A DNA stretch of 64,000 bases from a virus, in the IMG/VR virus record IMGVR_UViG_3300042554_002381, positions 1 through 64,000 of that record; one strand, written 5' to 3'. Under the pieces are notes generated by a model. That model worked only from the letters and a program-made list of their open reading frames with translations, was not told the DNA's origin and made no database searches. Within the stretch, counting starts at the first letter, position 1. Each line of letters starts with the position of its first letter. The position numbers and the translations under genes are program-made. Of this stretch, positions 35,401-43,830 are shown in pieces.

Positions 35401-35595
35401 GGTGTAAGATATAATCAGCAGTTAACAGATGATCAAAAACGCGATATTTGGTCACACTTACCAAGTAAATGGAACAGGCGTGGAAATTACAGTGATCGTG
35501 TAAAACAAAATGCAAGCTATCTTAATTTTAAAGAAGCAACCAATAAACGTCAAACAGGTGGTCAGACAAATTGGTTGGACAACTATACCGACTAA
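32491..35595 (+). CDS. Virion peptidoglycan-processing protein: LysM + L,D-transpeptidase + transglycosylase
   Basis: A protein of about 1034 residues (residues below are numbered from a GTG at 32488, one codon upstream; the ATG at 32491 overlaps the previous TGA and is the likelier start). Residues 354-425 hold a [12 protein letters not shown]...[10 protein letters not shown]...TPKT module (DUF5872-type, also seen in giant viruses). A LysM domain follows at 524-571 ([20 protein letters not shown]). A YkuD/L,D-transpeptidase domain at about 617-760 has His710 (HGTP) and SYGCIN with Cys734. The C-terminal lysozyme/SLT-like domain has Glu881 (GTESNFG) and SVGLTQIRW near 929. GG motifs ([20 protein letters not shown]) recur. 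It is a cell-wall-opening virion protein. Confidence 0.85.
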   Translation: MKNSKDILMKFISTQGYKRNSPDVNRPLNVIPSGRITMQDVDFPVRGVDNLGNEMFMVPGGEYFFPGDYVVETPMMQRGGQTNNDREMVEGIADILTMVKDPVNRRQIAAEMVRDFKREGVKYDLQEFQKMAQVRMQGGGQLTMEDLRQRALAQSAPRVDNTRIVSQKRIVKQEAENPLDIFPFVKNVGIDTGIDQIPYASVMMGAKALNQGRPWTALSEFAKVPLGWIGDAGINALQENPTKYSINALEDSVIPFARLVKGANFGTGESIVTRVGKQIMSSGEKPDSKWYARSFNLPGLYEAAKTYGVDNNTFTKFVEDNWENAGGDYKQILELAKTNLLKKQKGGQHGGLDRWFAEKWVDIKTGKECGRQEGEKRAGYPACRPSKRVSEDTPKTTSELSSSEKEKFKRSKTSSERISYQHKRKQDGGEWLDKYENTKGNRQKVDQLFGPPAAGNVDYVPAVESVVGGFSAGLAKSALAPVVKSNLQSLQKYMEMQDSPFAKIDLPVFNEAKNWLNKYDEGGAIYTVKKGDTLSKIAAENKTTVNKIVQANNIKNPNIIGIDQKLVIPQGSSVNNAQTGSTQYVDWSEKKKNLDRLNNLPDEQLITGFYSDKPEQTYLVVDKKNAQMKVYKGDKVVKTYEVGVGANPGDAQTVTKIVNGKADWSAGNKSTGAGAYTISNIDPASKAYYGLPSFNLKNDRGIEVATTIHGTPAGRRSRFDNNNVEDNRMSYGCINGKCFDLKDLQQHVDIETPVYVLPEDEGNRFQIVDGKPVLKVSAQNRAKYNSYVDATGKVQKGQGANQSVNTLSYSPIKAVFDENKFKEKVFSWNDLNDEKEYVQTTKPFYNALVKYKQSIMKNAKIPSDVYNELARMAFGIYGTESNFGDTHSTVGNFARASAKFIDSKNSSSPDYKSKATTYGANEDSRSVGLTQIRWNYLNKDEKQVLNSLGITSNMDFMDPEKAAIGTVALLGVRYNQQLTDDQKRDIWSHLPSKWNRRGNYSDRVKQNASYLNFKEATNKRQTGGQTNWLDNYTD

Positions 35596-35651
35596 GTACC
35601 GACTAAGTACCGACTAAGTACCGACTAAGTAACAATTAAGTACCGACTAAG
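35586..35651 (+). repeat. Six tandem 11-bp units at a gene junction
   Basis: TACCGACTAAG is repeated at 35586, 35597, 35608, 35619 and 35641, with one diverged unit TAACAATTAAG at 35630. The first unit contains the stop codon of the previous gene, and the last ends exactly one base before the ATG at 35652. The array thus consists of copies of the original gene junction. Confidence 0.95.
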
Positions 35652-37961
35652 ATGAAAGCACAATTTTTAAAAATAGCTGGTGTAAACTCTGAAAAAGAGT
35701 TTTACCAAAAGTATCCTACGGAAGAGTCATTCTTTGCTGCACATCCTGAAGCAAACATGATGAAAAATGGTGGCAATGTGCCCACCAATCCTGAACTGTG
35801 GAGCAGGGCAAAAGCTGCTGCCAAAGCAAAGTACGACGTGTACCCTTCAGCTTACGCAAATGGTTTTGCTGCCAAGTGGTATAAAGAACGTGGTGGTGGA
35901 TGGCGCAAAGCAGAAATGGGTGGTTGCATGGAATGCGGTGGACAGATGTCTCAAGGTGGTCCTATTGCAGAATACAGTGTAAACCCAATGGAGATGTTTT
36001 ACCAGGAGGGTGGTCAAAATGACCAAATGTATCAGAGTGGTCAGGAACAACCTGACTTGAGTGCTACAATTGGTGAGATTTCAAAGATGATCATGCAGGG
36101 CGATGACCCCAACGAGATCTATGGCATGCTTATAGAAAACGGTGTGGAAGAAGACTATGCTCTAGACATCTTAGAAGAAGCCATGGAAGGTCTTGAAGAG
36201 ACAGACATGGAAGAAGAAGATGTTCCTATGAACAATGATGAAATGCAGGAGTTTGAAGACCAAGAAGAGCAAATGATGCAGGAGCAAGTTGCAGAAGATG
36301 ATGAAGAACTTTATTCTATAGATTCTGCAGAAAAAATGCGTGATGGTGGTTCTATCAAAATTAATCCTGCTAAAAAAGGTACTTTCAAAGCACAGGCCAC
36401 CAAAATGGGCATGAGCGTACAGGAAGCTGCAGACTACATTTTGCGTCACAAAGAAAAGTACTCACCTGCTATGGTAAAGAAAGCAAACTTTGCTAAAAAC
36501 TTTGCTAGAGAACTTGGTGGTGAAATTTATGATTTGACCCAGTATAAAGACGGCGGTGGCATTCCTCAGCGCTACCGTACTATGGGTTTCACAAAAGTAG
36601 GTGCTAAAAGAAAGTCAACGCGTCCTGGTAAAAAGTGGATGGTGCTTGCAAAGAAAGGTGACCAGTACAAGGTGGTGCATGGTGGTTGGAAGGGCATGAA
36701 AGATTTTACACAACATCGCAATCCTAAACGCAAAGAGCGTTTTTGGGATCGCATGGGTGGTAGAGATTCTTCAAAAGCAAAGGATCCTTTTTCTCCGCTG
36801 TATTGGCACAAGCGTTTTGGCACCTGGGCAGAAGGTGGTGAACCTCAGAATGCAGGTTTTCAGGCACTACCAGAAGCAGTTCAAAATAAGATTTTGAGAA
36901 ACATGGCTCAGCAGGGTGGTGCAATGACTACAAGTTATGAGAACACTCTTGCAAATCTCACTCCAAATGCTTTGAATAAAAATCTTGTGACTGCAAACAC
37001 CTTGGCTGATCCTCGCAATATGATATGGGCATTACCAAATAGAGGATTTTTAGGAACACTTAAAGGTATTGCAGGAGCTGCTGCAGGTCTTTCTGGAGCA
37101 GCATTAGGTTACAGTAAACTGCTTGGTGTAAACAATAATCCTTATAGTCAAACTGTAAAATTTCAAGCAGGTGGTCAAAAAGCTAAAACATTTCAAGAAT
37201 GGGCTGCAGAAAATCCTGTATTTAGACGTAATGATATTGCAGGTTATCAGAACTACTTAAACTCTTTTATAGGTTCTTTGAACATTAGTGCTCCTGAAGG
37301 ACAATCGCCAAGAACAAGTTCTGTAACACCTATGACACCTTTGTCTGTTTCACAAGTATCTGCGCCTGAATTATCTAATTCAGGAATTGCAATGCCTCAG
37401 ATTGCTCCTCCAAACATGTTTCAGCAGCTTCAGAGAACTCCTTCAATTGTCACTAGTCCTTTGGCAAATGTTCCTGTAACACCGCAAGTGTCAAAGATAC
37501 CAATGCGTCAAATTACACAGATTCCGGTACCTGAACCACAGATCAAGACTCAAAATCCTTACGTACAATTACCACAAACGCAGCAAGTAACTTATGGTGA
37601 TCCATTTGGACAGATTGCTGCCAATAATGCTCTTGCGGGTTTTGGCATGCTGAATGATGTTCTTAGTGAACGTAATTATGCCAAAGAATATGAAGAGATG
37701 TTGCGCAGAACAGGAAATACTGACAATCGCTATAATGCATCAAATTCTGTTAATCCTTTTGGAAATTATACACTAAACGCAGGTCCTGCTAGTAATTTTG
37801 CTTTGGTTGCTAACACTCCTATTCAAGACTTTGGTACAAGCATGGCATCAGCAAAATATGGAGGAACAAGTTCTTACAAAGAAGGTGGTGAGTATTACAT
37901 GTCAGAAGATGAAATTGAAGCTATTTTAGCCAATGGTGGAGAAGTAGAATACATTGACTAA
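35652..37961 (+). CDS. Cargo-type internal virion protein with GG motifs (769 aa)
   Basis: A 769-residue protein with modules recurrent in crAss-like and giant-virus proteins: PELWSRAKAAAKAKYDVYPS...YKERGGGWRK at about 46-85, NPAKKGTFKAQATKMGMSVQ...ANFAKNF at about 235-280, and YRTMGFTKVGAK...KVVHGGWKGM...RNPKRKERFWDRMGG at about 305-370. Between them are an acidic Met-rich helix region and many GG motifs (KNGGN, QEGGQ, KDGGG, AEGGE, KEGGE, ANGGE). No enzyme motif. Inferred to be packaged inside the head near the portal. Its start codon follows the 11-bp array. Confidence 0.75.
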   Translation: MKAQFLKIAGVNSEKEFYQKYPTEESFFAAHPEANMMKNGGNVPTNPELWSRAKAAAKAKYDVYPSAYANGFAAKWYKERGGGWRKAEMGGCMECGGQMSQGGPIAEYSVNPMEMFYQEGGQNDQMYQSGQEQPDLSATIGEISKMIMQGDDPNEIYGMLIENGVEEDYALDILEEAMEGLEETDMEEEDVPMNNDEMQEFEDQEEQMMQEQVAEDDEELYSIDSAEKMRDGGSIKINPAKKGTFKAQATKMGMSVQEAADYILRHKEKYSPAMVKKANFAKNFARELGGEIYDLTQYKDGGGIPQRYRTMGFTKVGAKRKSTRPGKKWMVLAKKGDQYKVVHGGWKGMKDFTQHRNPKRKERFWDRMGGRDSSKAKDPFSPLYWHKRFGTWAEGGEPQNAGFQALPEAVQNKILRNMAQQGGAMTTSYENTLANLTPNALNKNLVTANTLADPRNMIWALPNRGFLGTLKGIAGAAAGLSGAALGYSKLLGVNNNPYSQTVKFQAGGQKAKTFQEWAAENPVFRRNDIAGYQNYLNSFIGSLNISAPEGQSPRTSSVTPMTPLSVSQVSAPELSNSGIAMPQIAPPNMFQQLQRTPSIVTSPLANVPVTPQVSKIPMRQITQIPVPEPQIKTQNPYVQLPQTQQVTYGDPFGQIAANNALAGFGMLNDVLSERNYAKEYEEMLRRTGNTDNRYNASNSVNPFGNYTLNAGPASNFALVANTPIQDFGTSMASAKYGGTSSYKEGGEYYMSEDEIEAILANGGEVEYID

Positions 37962-38009
37962 TCACTGCATTTTTAAGTCCTCTATGTTAGGAAAAACAGA
38001 ATTAAATTC

Positions 38010-38030
38010 GTAAATTCTAAATGTAGGAGG
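38010..38030 (+). promoter_or_regulatory. Promoter-like GTAAATTCT motif before cargo gene
   Basis: GTAAATTCTAAATGTAGGAGG at 38010-38030. The -7-like TAAATTCT is at 38011-38018 with TTAG (3 of 4 to TTTG) 20 bases upstream. It lies 38 bases before the next gene's start and matches the motif at 19207. Confidence 0.5.
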
Positions 38031-38043
38031 TTTAAGGTCACAC

Positions 38044-38055
38044 AAGTTTAAACTT
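38044..38055. promoter_or_regulatory. AAGTTTAAACTT palindrome
   Basis: A perfect 12-bp palindrome between the promoter-like motif and the start codon at 38068. Related arms occur at 3339-3349 and, split by a 10-base loop, at 3637-3666. It could be an operator or an RNA hairpin. Confidence 0.45.
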
Positions 38056-38067
38056 CAAAAGTTTATC

Positions 38068-41000
38068 ATGAGAAAAATAAGGATAACAAAGTCACCCAAA
38101 ACTGGAGATCAGAGAGATTACTCGCTGGTACACAGGCAAGTTCACTACATTGGTGAAGGTGACGCCAACACTCCTGTAAAGAACACCATGGGTGCAGTTC
38201 CTCTAAGCGATGCTAATATTGAAGTAGAGGGCGGAGAGACTGTAGTAGGTGATGTCAACCGCGATGGTTTTCTAGAGCATATGACTTTTGTAGGCAAACG
38301 TCACTCAGAGGGCGGCATGCCGGTAAATATCCCTGAGGGATCATTCATCTTCTCAGACACCAAGAAACTTAAGATCAAAGACAAAGAGATTCTCAAACAG
38401 GTCTTTGGGCTCAATCACAAAGCAGGAGGATACACACCTGCAGAAATTGCCAAGCGTTATCAGATCAACCAGTACATCCAGGATCTGAAAAGCCCTGACA
38501 GTGATGCGATTACCAAGCGTTCTGCCACCCAGATGCTTGCCAACAACATGGAAAAACTGGGCATGCTGGCTCTTGTACAAGAGTCCATGAAGGGTTTCCC
38601 TGATGGTGTTCCAGCAATTGCTGAATCAGTAATGGCAGGACTGCAACCCGAAGGTCAAGCTCAGATGCCAGATGCAAAGTATGGTGGCATTACCAAGTAC
38701 CAGAAAGCTGGTGAGGTTGGGCACTCTTTCTACATCAATGGTAAATCAAACAAAATCTCTAATCGTTACAAAGGTTTTTTTGGCGATGAATGGGTGGTGT
38801 TTGAAAAGCCTGTAAATGTTTTGGATGAAGATGGCAACTCTGATCAGATGACTGAAATGAAACTGAGCGATTGGAACAAGCTGTCATCTAAAGGAATGCT
38901 TCAAGTAGGCTACCAGGACAACGCTATTGCACCTAATGCTTACACTTCTATTGACAACCTTACAGCATGGAACCAGGACCGCTCTGTTACAGACATTGGT
39001 CGTGGTGTAAAATATAATACGCTGGCTTACTCTGCCACACAACCTACAATTTCTAAACTAAAAAGCAACCCTCAGTATCAGCCTGGCTACCAGTACAAAG
39101 TAGGAAACAGAACCTATGAAGTAGTAGATGCGCAAGTTTATAGTCCTTATGGTACAGAAGGCGGTAACCGCAGAGCAGTGCGTGTAAAGCAGATCAATGA
39201 CCCTGACCAAAACATTGGTTCTTTTGTTGACACTAAGTTTGGTGAGACGCTTGTTCCTCTTAAAGAGTTCAACAGGCTGACAGGTATAACGTCTTCTGCA
39301 AACGCGGCTTCTCAAAATCAGGCGCCTGGTGCTGACGTTCCTGGAGGAGTTTCACCTATTGCACAACCTGCACCAACATCTGCTCCTGCTACTACTACTA
39401 CTACTAATACAAATGCTGTTCCTTCTGCAGCACCTGCAAGAACTACAGCTCCTGCATCTTCTGCACCTGCTGCAACACCCAGACCTGCTGGTAAACCCAA
39501 GACTGCACAGGAAGCGCTAAACTACTTTATGCATGGTGGTCAGTTGGGTAACTACCAAGGTGGGGGTACTGCACAGAACCCGCCTGCTGAAAAGGCTAAT
39601 CAGCGTGTGGACCCTAACCAGGAGATCTTTGTGGGTAATATTGAGCTGGCAGACGGTAGCGTCGTACAGGCTTACTACAAGGGAAGTGAAAAATATGTCA
39701 AAGACAGCTCAGGAAACATTCTTGCCCGCGGCACACGGACAGACACTCAGTTCTCACAATACGGTTCAACAAACATCAATCAGTTGCTGGCTAAAACGCC
39801 CAATGTACGTTACACTGAAACGAACTTTGGTTCTTTTGGCAACCAGCCTAGAATGGGCAACACAGGGATCTACATGTCTTCTGGCAACGCTGCTGCGCGC
39901 AAGAGCGGTGATCTTTCTGAAAAAGAGTGGCAGGACTTCAAAGACCGCCATGGCGACTGGTTGGACAAAGAATACACTGGTGGTTTTGAGCAATACAAAA
40001 AAGATTTGCTTGCTGGTCAAGAAACCGGTGACAAGGCTGCTGGTTGGTTCCAGGACAAGATCAATGAGAAAAGCATACAGAAGTTTGGGGTTCCTTACTT
40101 TGCTGACGCAAATGATCCTAGCAGATCTCCTTACAAGCGTGACAGCAAGTTTGGTCAAGTGACCTATTCTGTCCCACGCTTTTTTGATCCACCCAAAGAG
40201 CAGCCTAAAGCAGAAACTCCTGCAGAACCTAAAAAACCAACTGAGATTACTGTAGGAGAACCAGCACCTCCACAGCCACGCAAACAAGGACCATGGTGGT
40301 TACAAGACATTGTAAACTTCACAGGCACACTTACTGACAGGGTAAACCGCTATGAACCTACCCAAGGAAGAGTAGACCTTCAGACACCTGGTTACACACT
40401 TCTTGATCCCACGCGCCAGCTTGCTGCTAATCAAGAGCAAATGGCTCGTTTGCAGGACCAGGCAATGAACACTACCGATGGTAATGTAGCGATGGCCTCT
40501 ATGCTGGGCGCATCAGGTCAGGGTTTTGCTAATGCTGCCAATGTGCTTGCAGATACAGAAAATCGCAATGTAGGCATTGTCAACCAGGCTTACATGACCA
40601 ACGCCCAGATCAACAACCAGGAAGCTGTTGCCAATGAAACCGGTCGTCAGAAGTATGTGGAAGACATGGCCACGTTGAACCAGCAGATGGACAACGCAGA
40701 ACAGCAAAAAAAGTGGCGCCAGATTGCAGCCTTCAACAATGGCACTACCAATTGGTTCCGCAAGAAACAAATGGAGCAGGTGTTATTCCCTCAAGTGTAC
40801 ATTGACCCTATCATGGGTGATGCAGAGTTTTCTGGCCAGGGTCGTGACCTTTTTGGTCCTGACACATACTCACCAGCGTATGCAGACATGTCACGTCAGG
40901 TAGCCATGAACCCAATAGCAAACGTTGATCAGTGGAACCAAATTTTTCAGGAAGCTAGAGGAACCATGGGAGATCAAGAAGCCAGGCGCTATGCTACCAA

Positions 41001-41157
41001 CGCTGTCAATCAAATAATGGCAGCTCAACAAAGACAAGTCACGGGAATGACTCCTCGTCAACAATACAATCAAATGGCTGCACAAGGACTGACCTTACCT
41101 GTTCCAGCACGCGAATATGGTGGTGAGATGTATCTGCCCTGGGTGGAACTTGACTAA
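38068..41157 (+). CDS. Cargo-type internal virion protein (1029 aa)
   Basis: A 1029-residue protein. The N-terminal 200 residues carry the conserved 'NIEVEGGETVVGDVNRDGFL, EHMTFVGKRHSEGGMPVNIP, EGSFIFSDTKKLKIKD' block typical of crAss-like cargo proteins. Residues about 434-475 are a Pro/Ala/Thr linker. GG motifs (KYGGITKYQKAGE, MHGGQLGNYQGGG, REYGGEMYLP near the end) occur throughout. The C-terminal third is a long Gln-rich helical region (NQEQMARLQDQAMNTTDGNV). Likely packaged with the polymerase and ejected with DNA. Confidence 0.75.
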   Translation: MRKIRITKSPKTGDQRDYSLVHRQVHYIGEGDANTPVKNTMGAVPLSDANIEVEGGETVVGDVNRDGFLEHMTFVGKRHSEGGMPVNIPEGSFIFSDTKKLKIKDKEILKQVFGLNHKAGGYTPAEIAKRYQINQYIQDLKSPDSDAITKRSATQMLANNMEKLGMLALVQESMKGFPDGVPAIAESVMAGLQPEGQAQMPDAKYGGITKYQKAGEVGHSFYINGKSNKISNRYKGFFGDEWVVFEKPVNVLDEDGNSDQMTEMKLSDWNKLSSKGMLQVGYQDNAIAPNAYTSIDNLTAWNQDRSVTDIGRGVKYNTLAYSATQPTISKLKSNPQYQPGYQYKVGNRTYEVVDAQVYSPYGTEGGNRRAVRVKQINDPDQNIGSFVDTKFGETLVPLKEFNRLTGITSSANAASQNQAPGADVPGGVSPIAQPAPTSAPATTTTTNTNAVPSAAPARTTAPASSAPAATPRPAGKPKTAQEALNYFMHGGQLGNYQGGGTAQNPPAEKANQRVDPNQEIFVGNIELADGSVVQAYYKGSEKYVKDSSGNILARGTRTDTQFSQYGSTNINQLLAKTPNVRYTETNFGSFGNQPRMGNTGIYMSSGNAAARKSGDLSEKEWQDFKDRHGDWLDKEYTGGFEQYKKDLLAGQETGDKAAGWFQDKINEKSIQKFGVPYFADANDPSRSPYKRDSKFGQVTYSVPRFFDPPKEQPKAETPAEPKKPTEITVGEPAPPQPRKQGPWWLQDIVNFTGTLTDRVNRYEPTQGRVDLQTPGYTLLDPTRQLAANQEQMARLQDQAMNTTDGNVAMASMLGASGQGFANAANVLADTENRNVGIVNQAYMTNAQINNQEAVANETGRQKYVEDMATLNQQMDNAEQQKKWRQIAAFNNGTTNWFRKKQMEQVLFPQVYIDPIMGDAEFSGQGRDLFGPDTYSPAYADMSRQVAMNPIANVDQWNQIFQEARGTMGDQEARRYATNAVNQIMAAQQRQVTGMTPRQQYNQMAAQGLTLPVPAREYGGEMYLPWVELD

Positions 41158-41178
41158 AACTTAAAGCACAGATTTTAC

Positions 41179-43824
41179 ATGGCAACTTTTATAAAAGGCG
41201 TAACAGATCAATTTGGTCCGCTGCAGCTGTACAGGCCTGACTATCAGTTTTTGACTCAGGTTTATGGCACTAGGCAGGCGCAGTATGATCGTGGGTTCAA
41301 CATGGTCAAGTCACTGTACAATTCTGTATTGAACAACAGTGTTACCAACCAGGAGAACGAAAACTTCAGACAGGAGGCGTTTAAGAAACTGCAGGGATCT
41401 TTAAAGAGCATGTCCAATGTGGACTTGTCTAATCCTGCCAACGTGATGCGCGCACAAACACTGATAGATCCTATCAGTAAGGACGAAGAACTTGCCTATG
41501 ATATGAGCGTGACAAGGTTTCATCAAAAGCAAAAGCAGCTGATGGAAACCTATCGCAACTCTACTGACCCCAAGATGCGGGCTATGTACAGTGATATTTC
41601 ACGCATGGACATTCAGTTTGCAGAAGAAGATCTTGCTAGTGCCAAGCGTGGTGATGGAAGCATACGCCAGGTACAGCCCAGAGAGTTTACACCGTTCGAA
41701 GATGTGCAGGAGTTCTTAAGAACAGAAGCTAAAAAGCAAGGACTTGAAATTGTACAAAGTGGTCCTGATGGAAAAGGATACATGCTCACCCGCAAAAATG
41801 GTGTAGGTGCTGTTCCTATTTTTAACAGTTGGGCAACTACTGCAATGGGTCCACGATTTGACCGGCAGTTTGCGGTCATGGGAAGAGTGAATGCAGAGAG
41901 CGCTATACGCACTACCATGCAGACCACGGGTGTGTCCAGAGACGAAGCTGTCAGAACCCTGGCAAACAAACTGGTACCACAGATCAACGTGCAAGAATCT
42001 ACCAAAGGCATTGTTACAGACAAAGAGCTCACAAAGCTGGAAAATGAGATCAAGTTTTATGAAAAAGAGTATCCCAACGGTTTTCCTCCTGCAAAACCTG
42101 AGATTGCAGAAGATTATCAAAAGCTGGTGGAAGCGCGGGATCAGTACAAGACAGAACTTGACAACTCACGCAGTGAAGTAAGCAGACTCCAAACAGAGGG
42201 TCCAGAGTATGTTGCTTCTAATTTGTACAGCATTTTTTCAAGAGCTGCCAAAGAGCAGACTGCGCTTTCTTTTGCGCAGAGTTATGCTACTGCCAAGCAG
42301 TCTATTGAAATGCGTCCTGATACTACATGGGCAACCAAGGCAAACATTGCTTCACGTGAACGTGTTGCTGGTGCTAATCTTGCAATGCAAGAAAAAAAGC
42401 TGCAGTGGGACATGCAAAAAACAGGGATGGCCAATGAGATAAAAATGCTTGAGCTCAAAGCTGATGGTAAACTACCTGGTGAAACTTTTGTAGGAAGCGC
42501 TGTGGCTGACAGACCGCTCTATGCGTCTGATCAACTGAGCCAGTCTACTGCGCAAAATCGCGAGCAGGCATACCTTGCAGCGTTTAACTCAGAGAACGGT
42601 CTGATGAGACTTGTGGTAGACGACGCTGGTGAGTACAGCAGGCTTTATTCCAGCATTGCCAAGATCAAAAACATGGGTGCAGGACAAAACGTAAAGCTCA
42701 CATCACAGGATGTAGCCAACCTGCAGGAGTATGGCAAGATGGTAGGCGTAACGATTGGTGTTCCCAACAGCGCGCGTACAGCTAACGCGCTCATTGAAAG
42801 TCTGGCTGGTCTTACTTACAATGCAGCTACAGAACAACTGGGCAAGTACGACCGTGCGCACAAGATTTCTAAGCTTAATCCTTACATCGAGTCTTTTCGC
42901 AACAGTATGCGCGCGTTTCAGGCTATTAACATTCAAAACGAAAAACTTGAAGAGGACATCAAGAGCGTTGCTAAAGAAATACGTAACCCTGATGGTACTA
43001 TCAAAAGCATGTACAAAGGTGCTGTAATACGCAGTGGCGCTGGTGGTCAGATCAAAGACATTGATCTCAGTGCTGTAAGTGAAGCAGGCAAAGCTAATCT
43101 TACAAAGATCATCTCAGGATTCAAAGACCGTGAGAACCCTGTTTTGAACCGTTACAACTACACCAAACTTTCTGCTTCAGAAGTAGATTTGCTTTTGAGA
43201 AATCCTTATGGTGCTTCCAGTGTGACAGCCTCTGATGGCAGCACTATCAATCCTGAGCTATTTAAGAACATGAACACTGCAGATCTGGCAAAACTTTTTG
43301 GTGACCAGGCAGATGTAATGTTTGATCCTGTTAACAACCAGGTAAAAGTTCAGTTAAATGTCAGTCAACAAGGCGACCTTGCCAAAAGACTGGGTGTAAG
43401 TAAAGGCACTCAAAGTCTGACAGTGGCAATTCCTTATGAGACCATTCAGTCTTCCAGAGGTGCGTATGGTCGTTTTGAAAAGTATGTCAAGACCAACACA
43501 GCCAACACTGCATCTTTGGGTGTGCTAATACCGTTTCTTACCAATCCTTCTGCTACAGTGCTGGCGCCTCTTTCTTCCAGCAACAGAGGTTTTGACTGGA
43601 CTGCGCAAGGTGTCGTTGGTAAAAACGGACAGCCTGAGATCATGATCAACTTTAAGTATAAGAACCCAAAGACCAACATGATAGATCAAATGACAGAGCG
43701 CATGCCTTATCAACCTGGCAACGTAGAGTCTATTGACGCTGTGCTGAAGCTTATTGCTGACAGAGATGCCAATCACTTCATGAGCATAACTGCTTATGAA
43801 AACTACATTAACCAACAACGCTAA
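41179..43824 (+). CDS. Internal virion protein, helical (881 aa)
   Basis: An 881-residue mostly helical protein. It opens MATFIKGVTDQFGPLQLYRP and then DYQFLTQVYGTRQAQYDRGF, which resembles other crAss-like internal proteins of this slot. No enzymatic motif. It is located between the cargo gene and the two giant ORFs, 22 and 6 bases from its neighbours, so it is surely cotranscribed. Inferred to be an internal or tail-channel protein. Confidence 0.75.
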   Translation: MATFIKGVTDQFGPLQLYRPDYQFLTQVYGTRQAQYDRGFNMVKSLYNSVLNNSVTNQENENFRQEAFKKLQGSLKSMSNVDLSNPANVMRAQTLIDPISKDEELAYDMSVTRFHQKQKQLMETYRNSTDPKMRAMYSDISRMDIQFAEEDLASAKRGDGSIRQVQPREFTPFEDVQEFLRTEAKKQGLEIVQSGPDGKGYMLTRKNGVGAVPIFNSWATTAMGPRFDRQFAVMGRVNAESAIRTTMQTTGVSRDEAVRTLANKLVPQINVQESTKGIVTDKELTKLENEIKFYEKEYPNGFPPAKPEIAEDYQKLVEARDQYKTELDNSRSEVSRLQTEGPEYVASNLYSIFSRAAKEQTALSFAQSYATAKQSIEMRPDTTWATKANIASRERVAGANLAMQEKKLQWDMQKTGMANEIKMLELKADGKLPGETFVGSAVADRPLYASDQLSQSTAQNREQAYLAAFNSENGLMRLVVDDAGEYSRLYSSIAKIKNMGAGQNVKLTSQDVANLQEYGKMVGVTIGVPNSARTANALIESLAGLTYNAATEQLGKYDRAHKISKLNPYIESFRNSMRAFQAINIQNEKLEEDIKSVAKEIRNPDGTIKSMYKGAVIRSGAGGQIKDIDLSAVSEAGKANLTKIISGFKDRENPVLNRYNYTKLSASEVDLLLRNPYGASSVTASDGSTINPELFKNMNTADLAKLFGDQADVMFDPVNNQVKVQLNVSQQGDLAKRLGVSKGTQSLTVAIPYETIQSSRGAYGRFEKYVKTNTANTASLGVLIPFLTNPSATVLAPLSSSNRGFDWTAQGVVGKNGQPEIMINFKYKNPKTNMIDQMTERMPYQPGNVESIDAVLKLIADRDANHFMSITAYENYINQQR

Positions 43825-43830
43825 AGGATA

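Noticed and set aside
35586-35651. CRISPR-like or iteron array
   Set aside because: Units are only 11 bp with no spacers, and they start with the stop codon of the preceding gene, so junction duplication explains them better.
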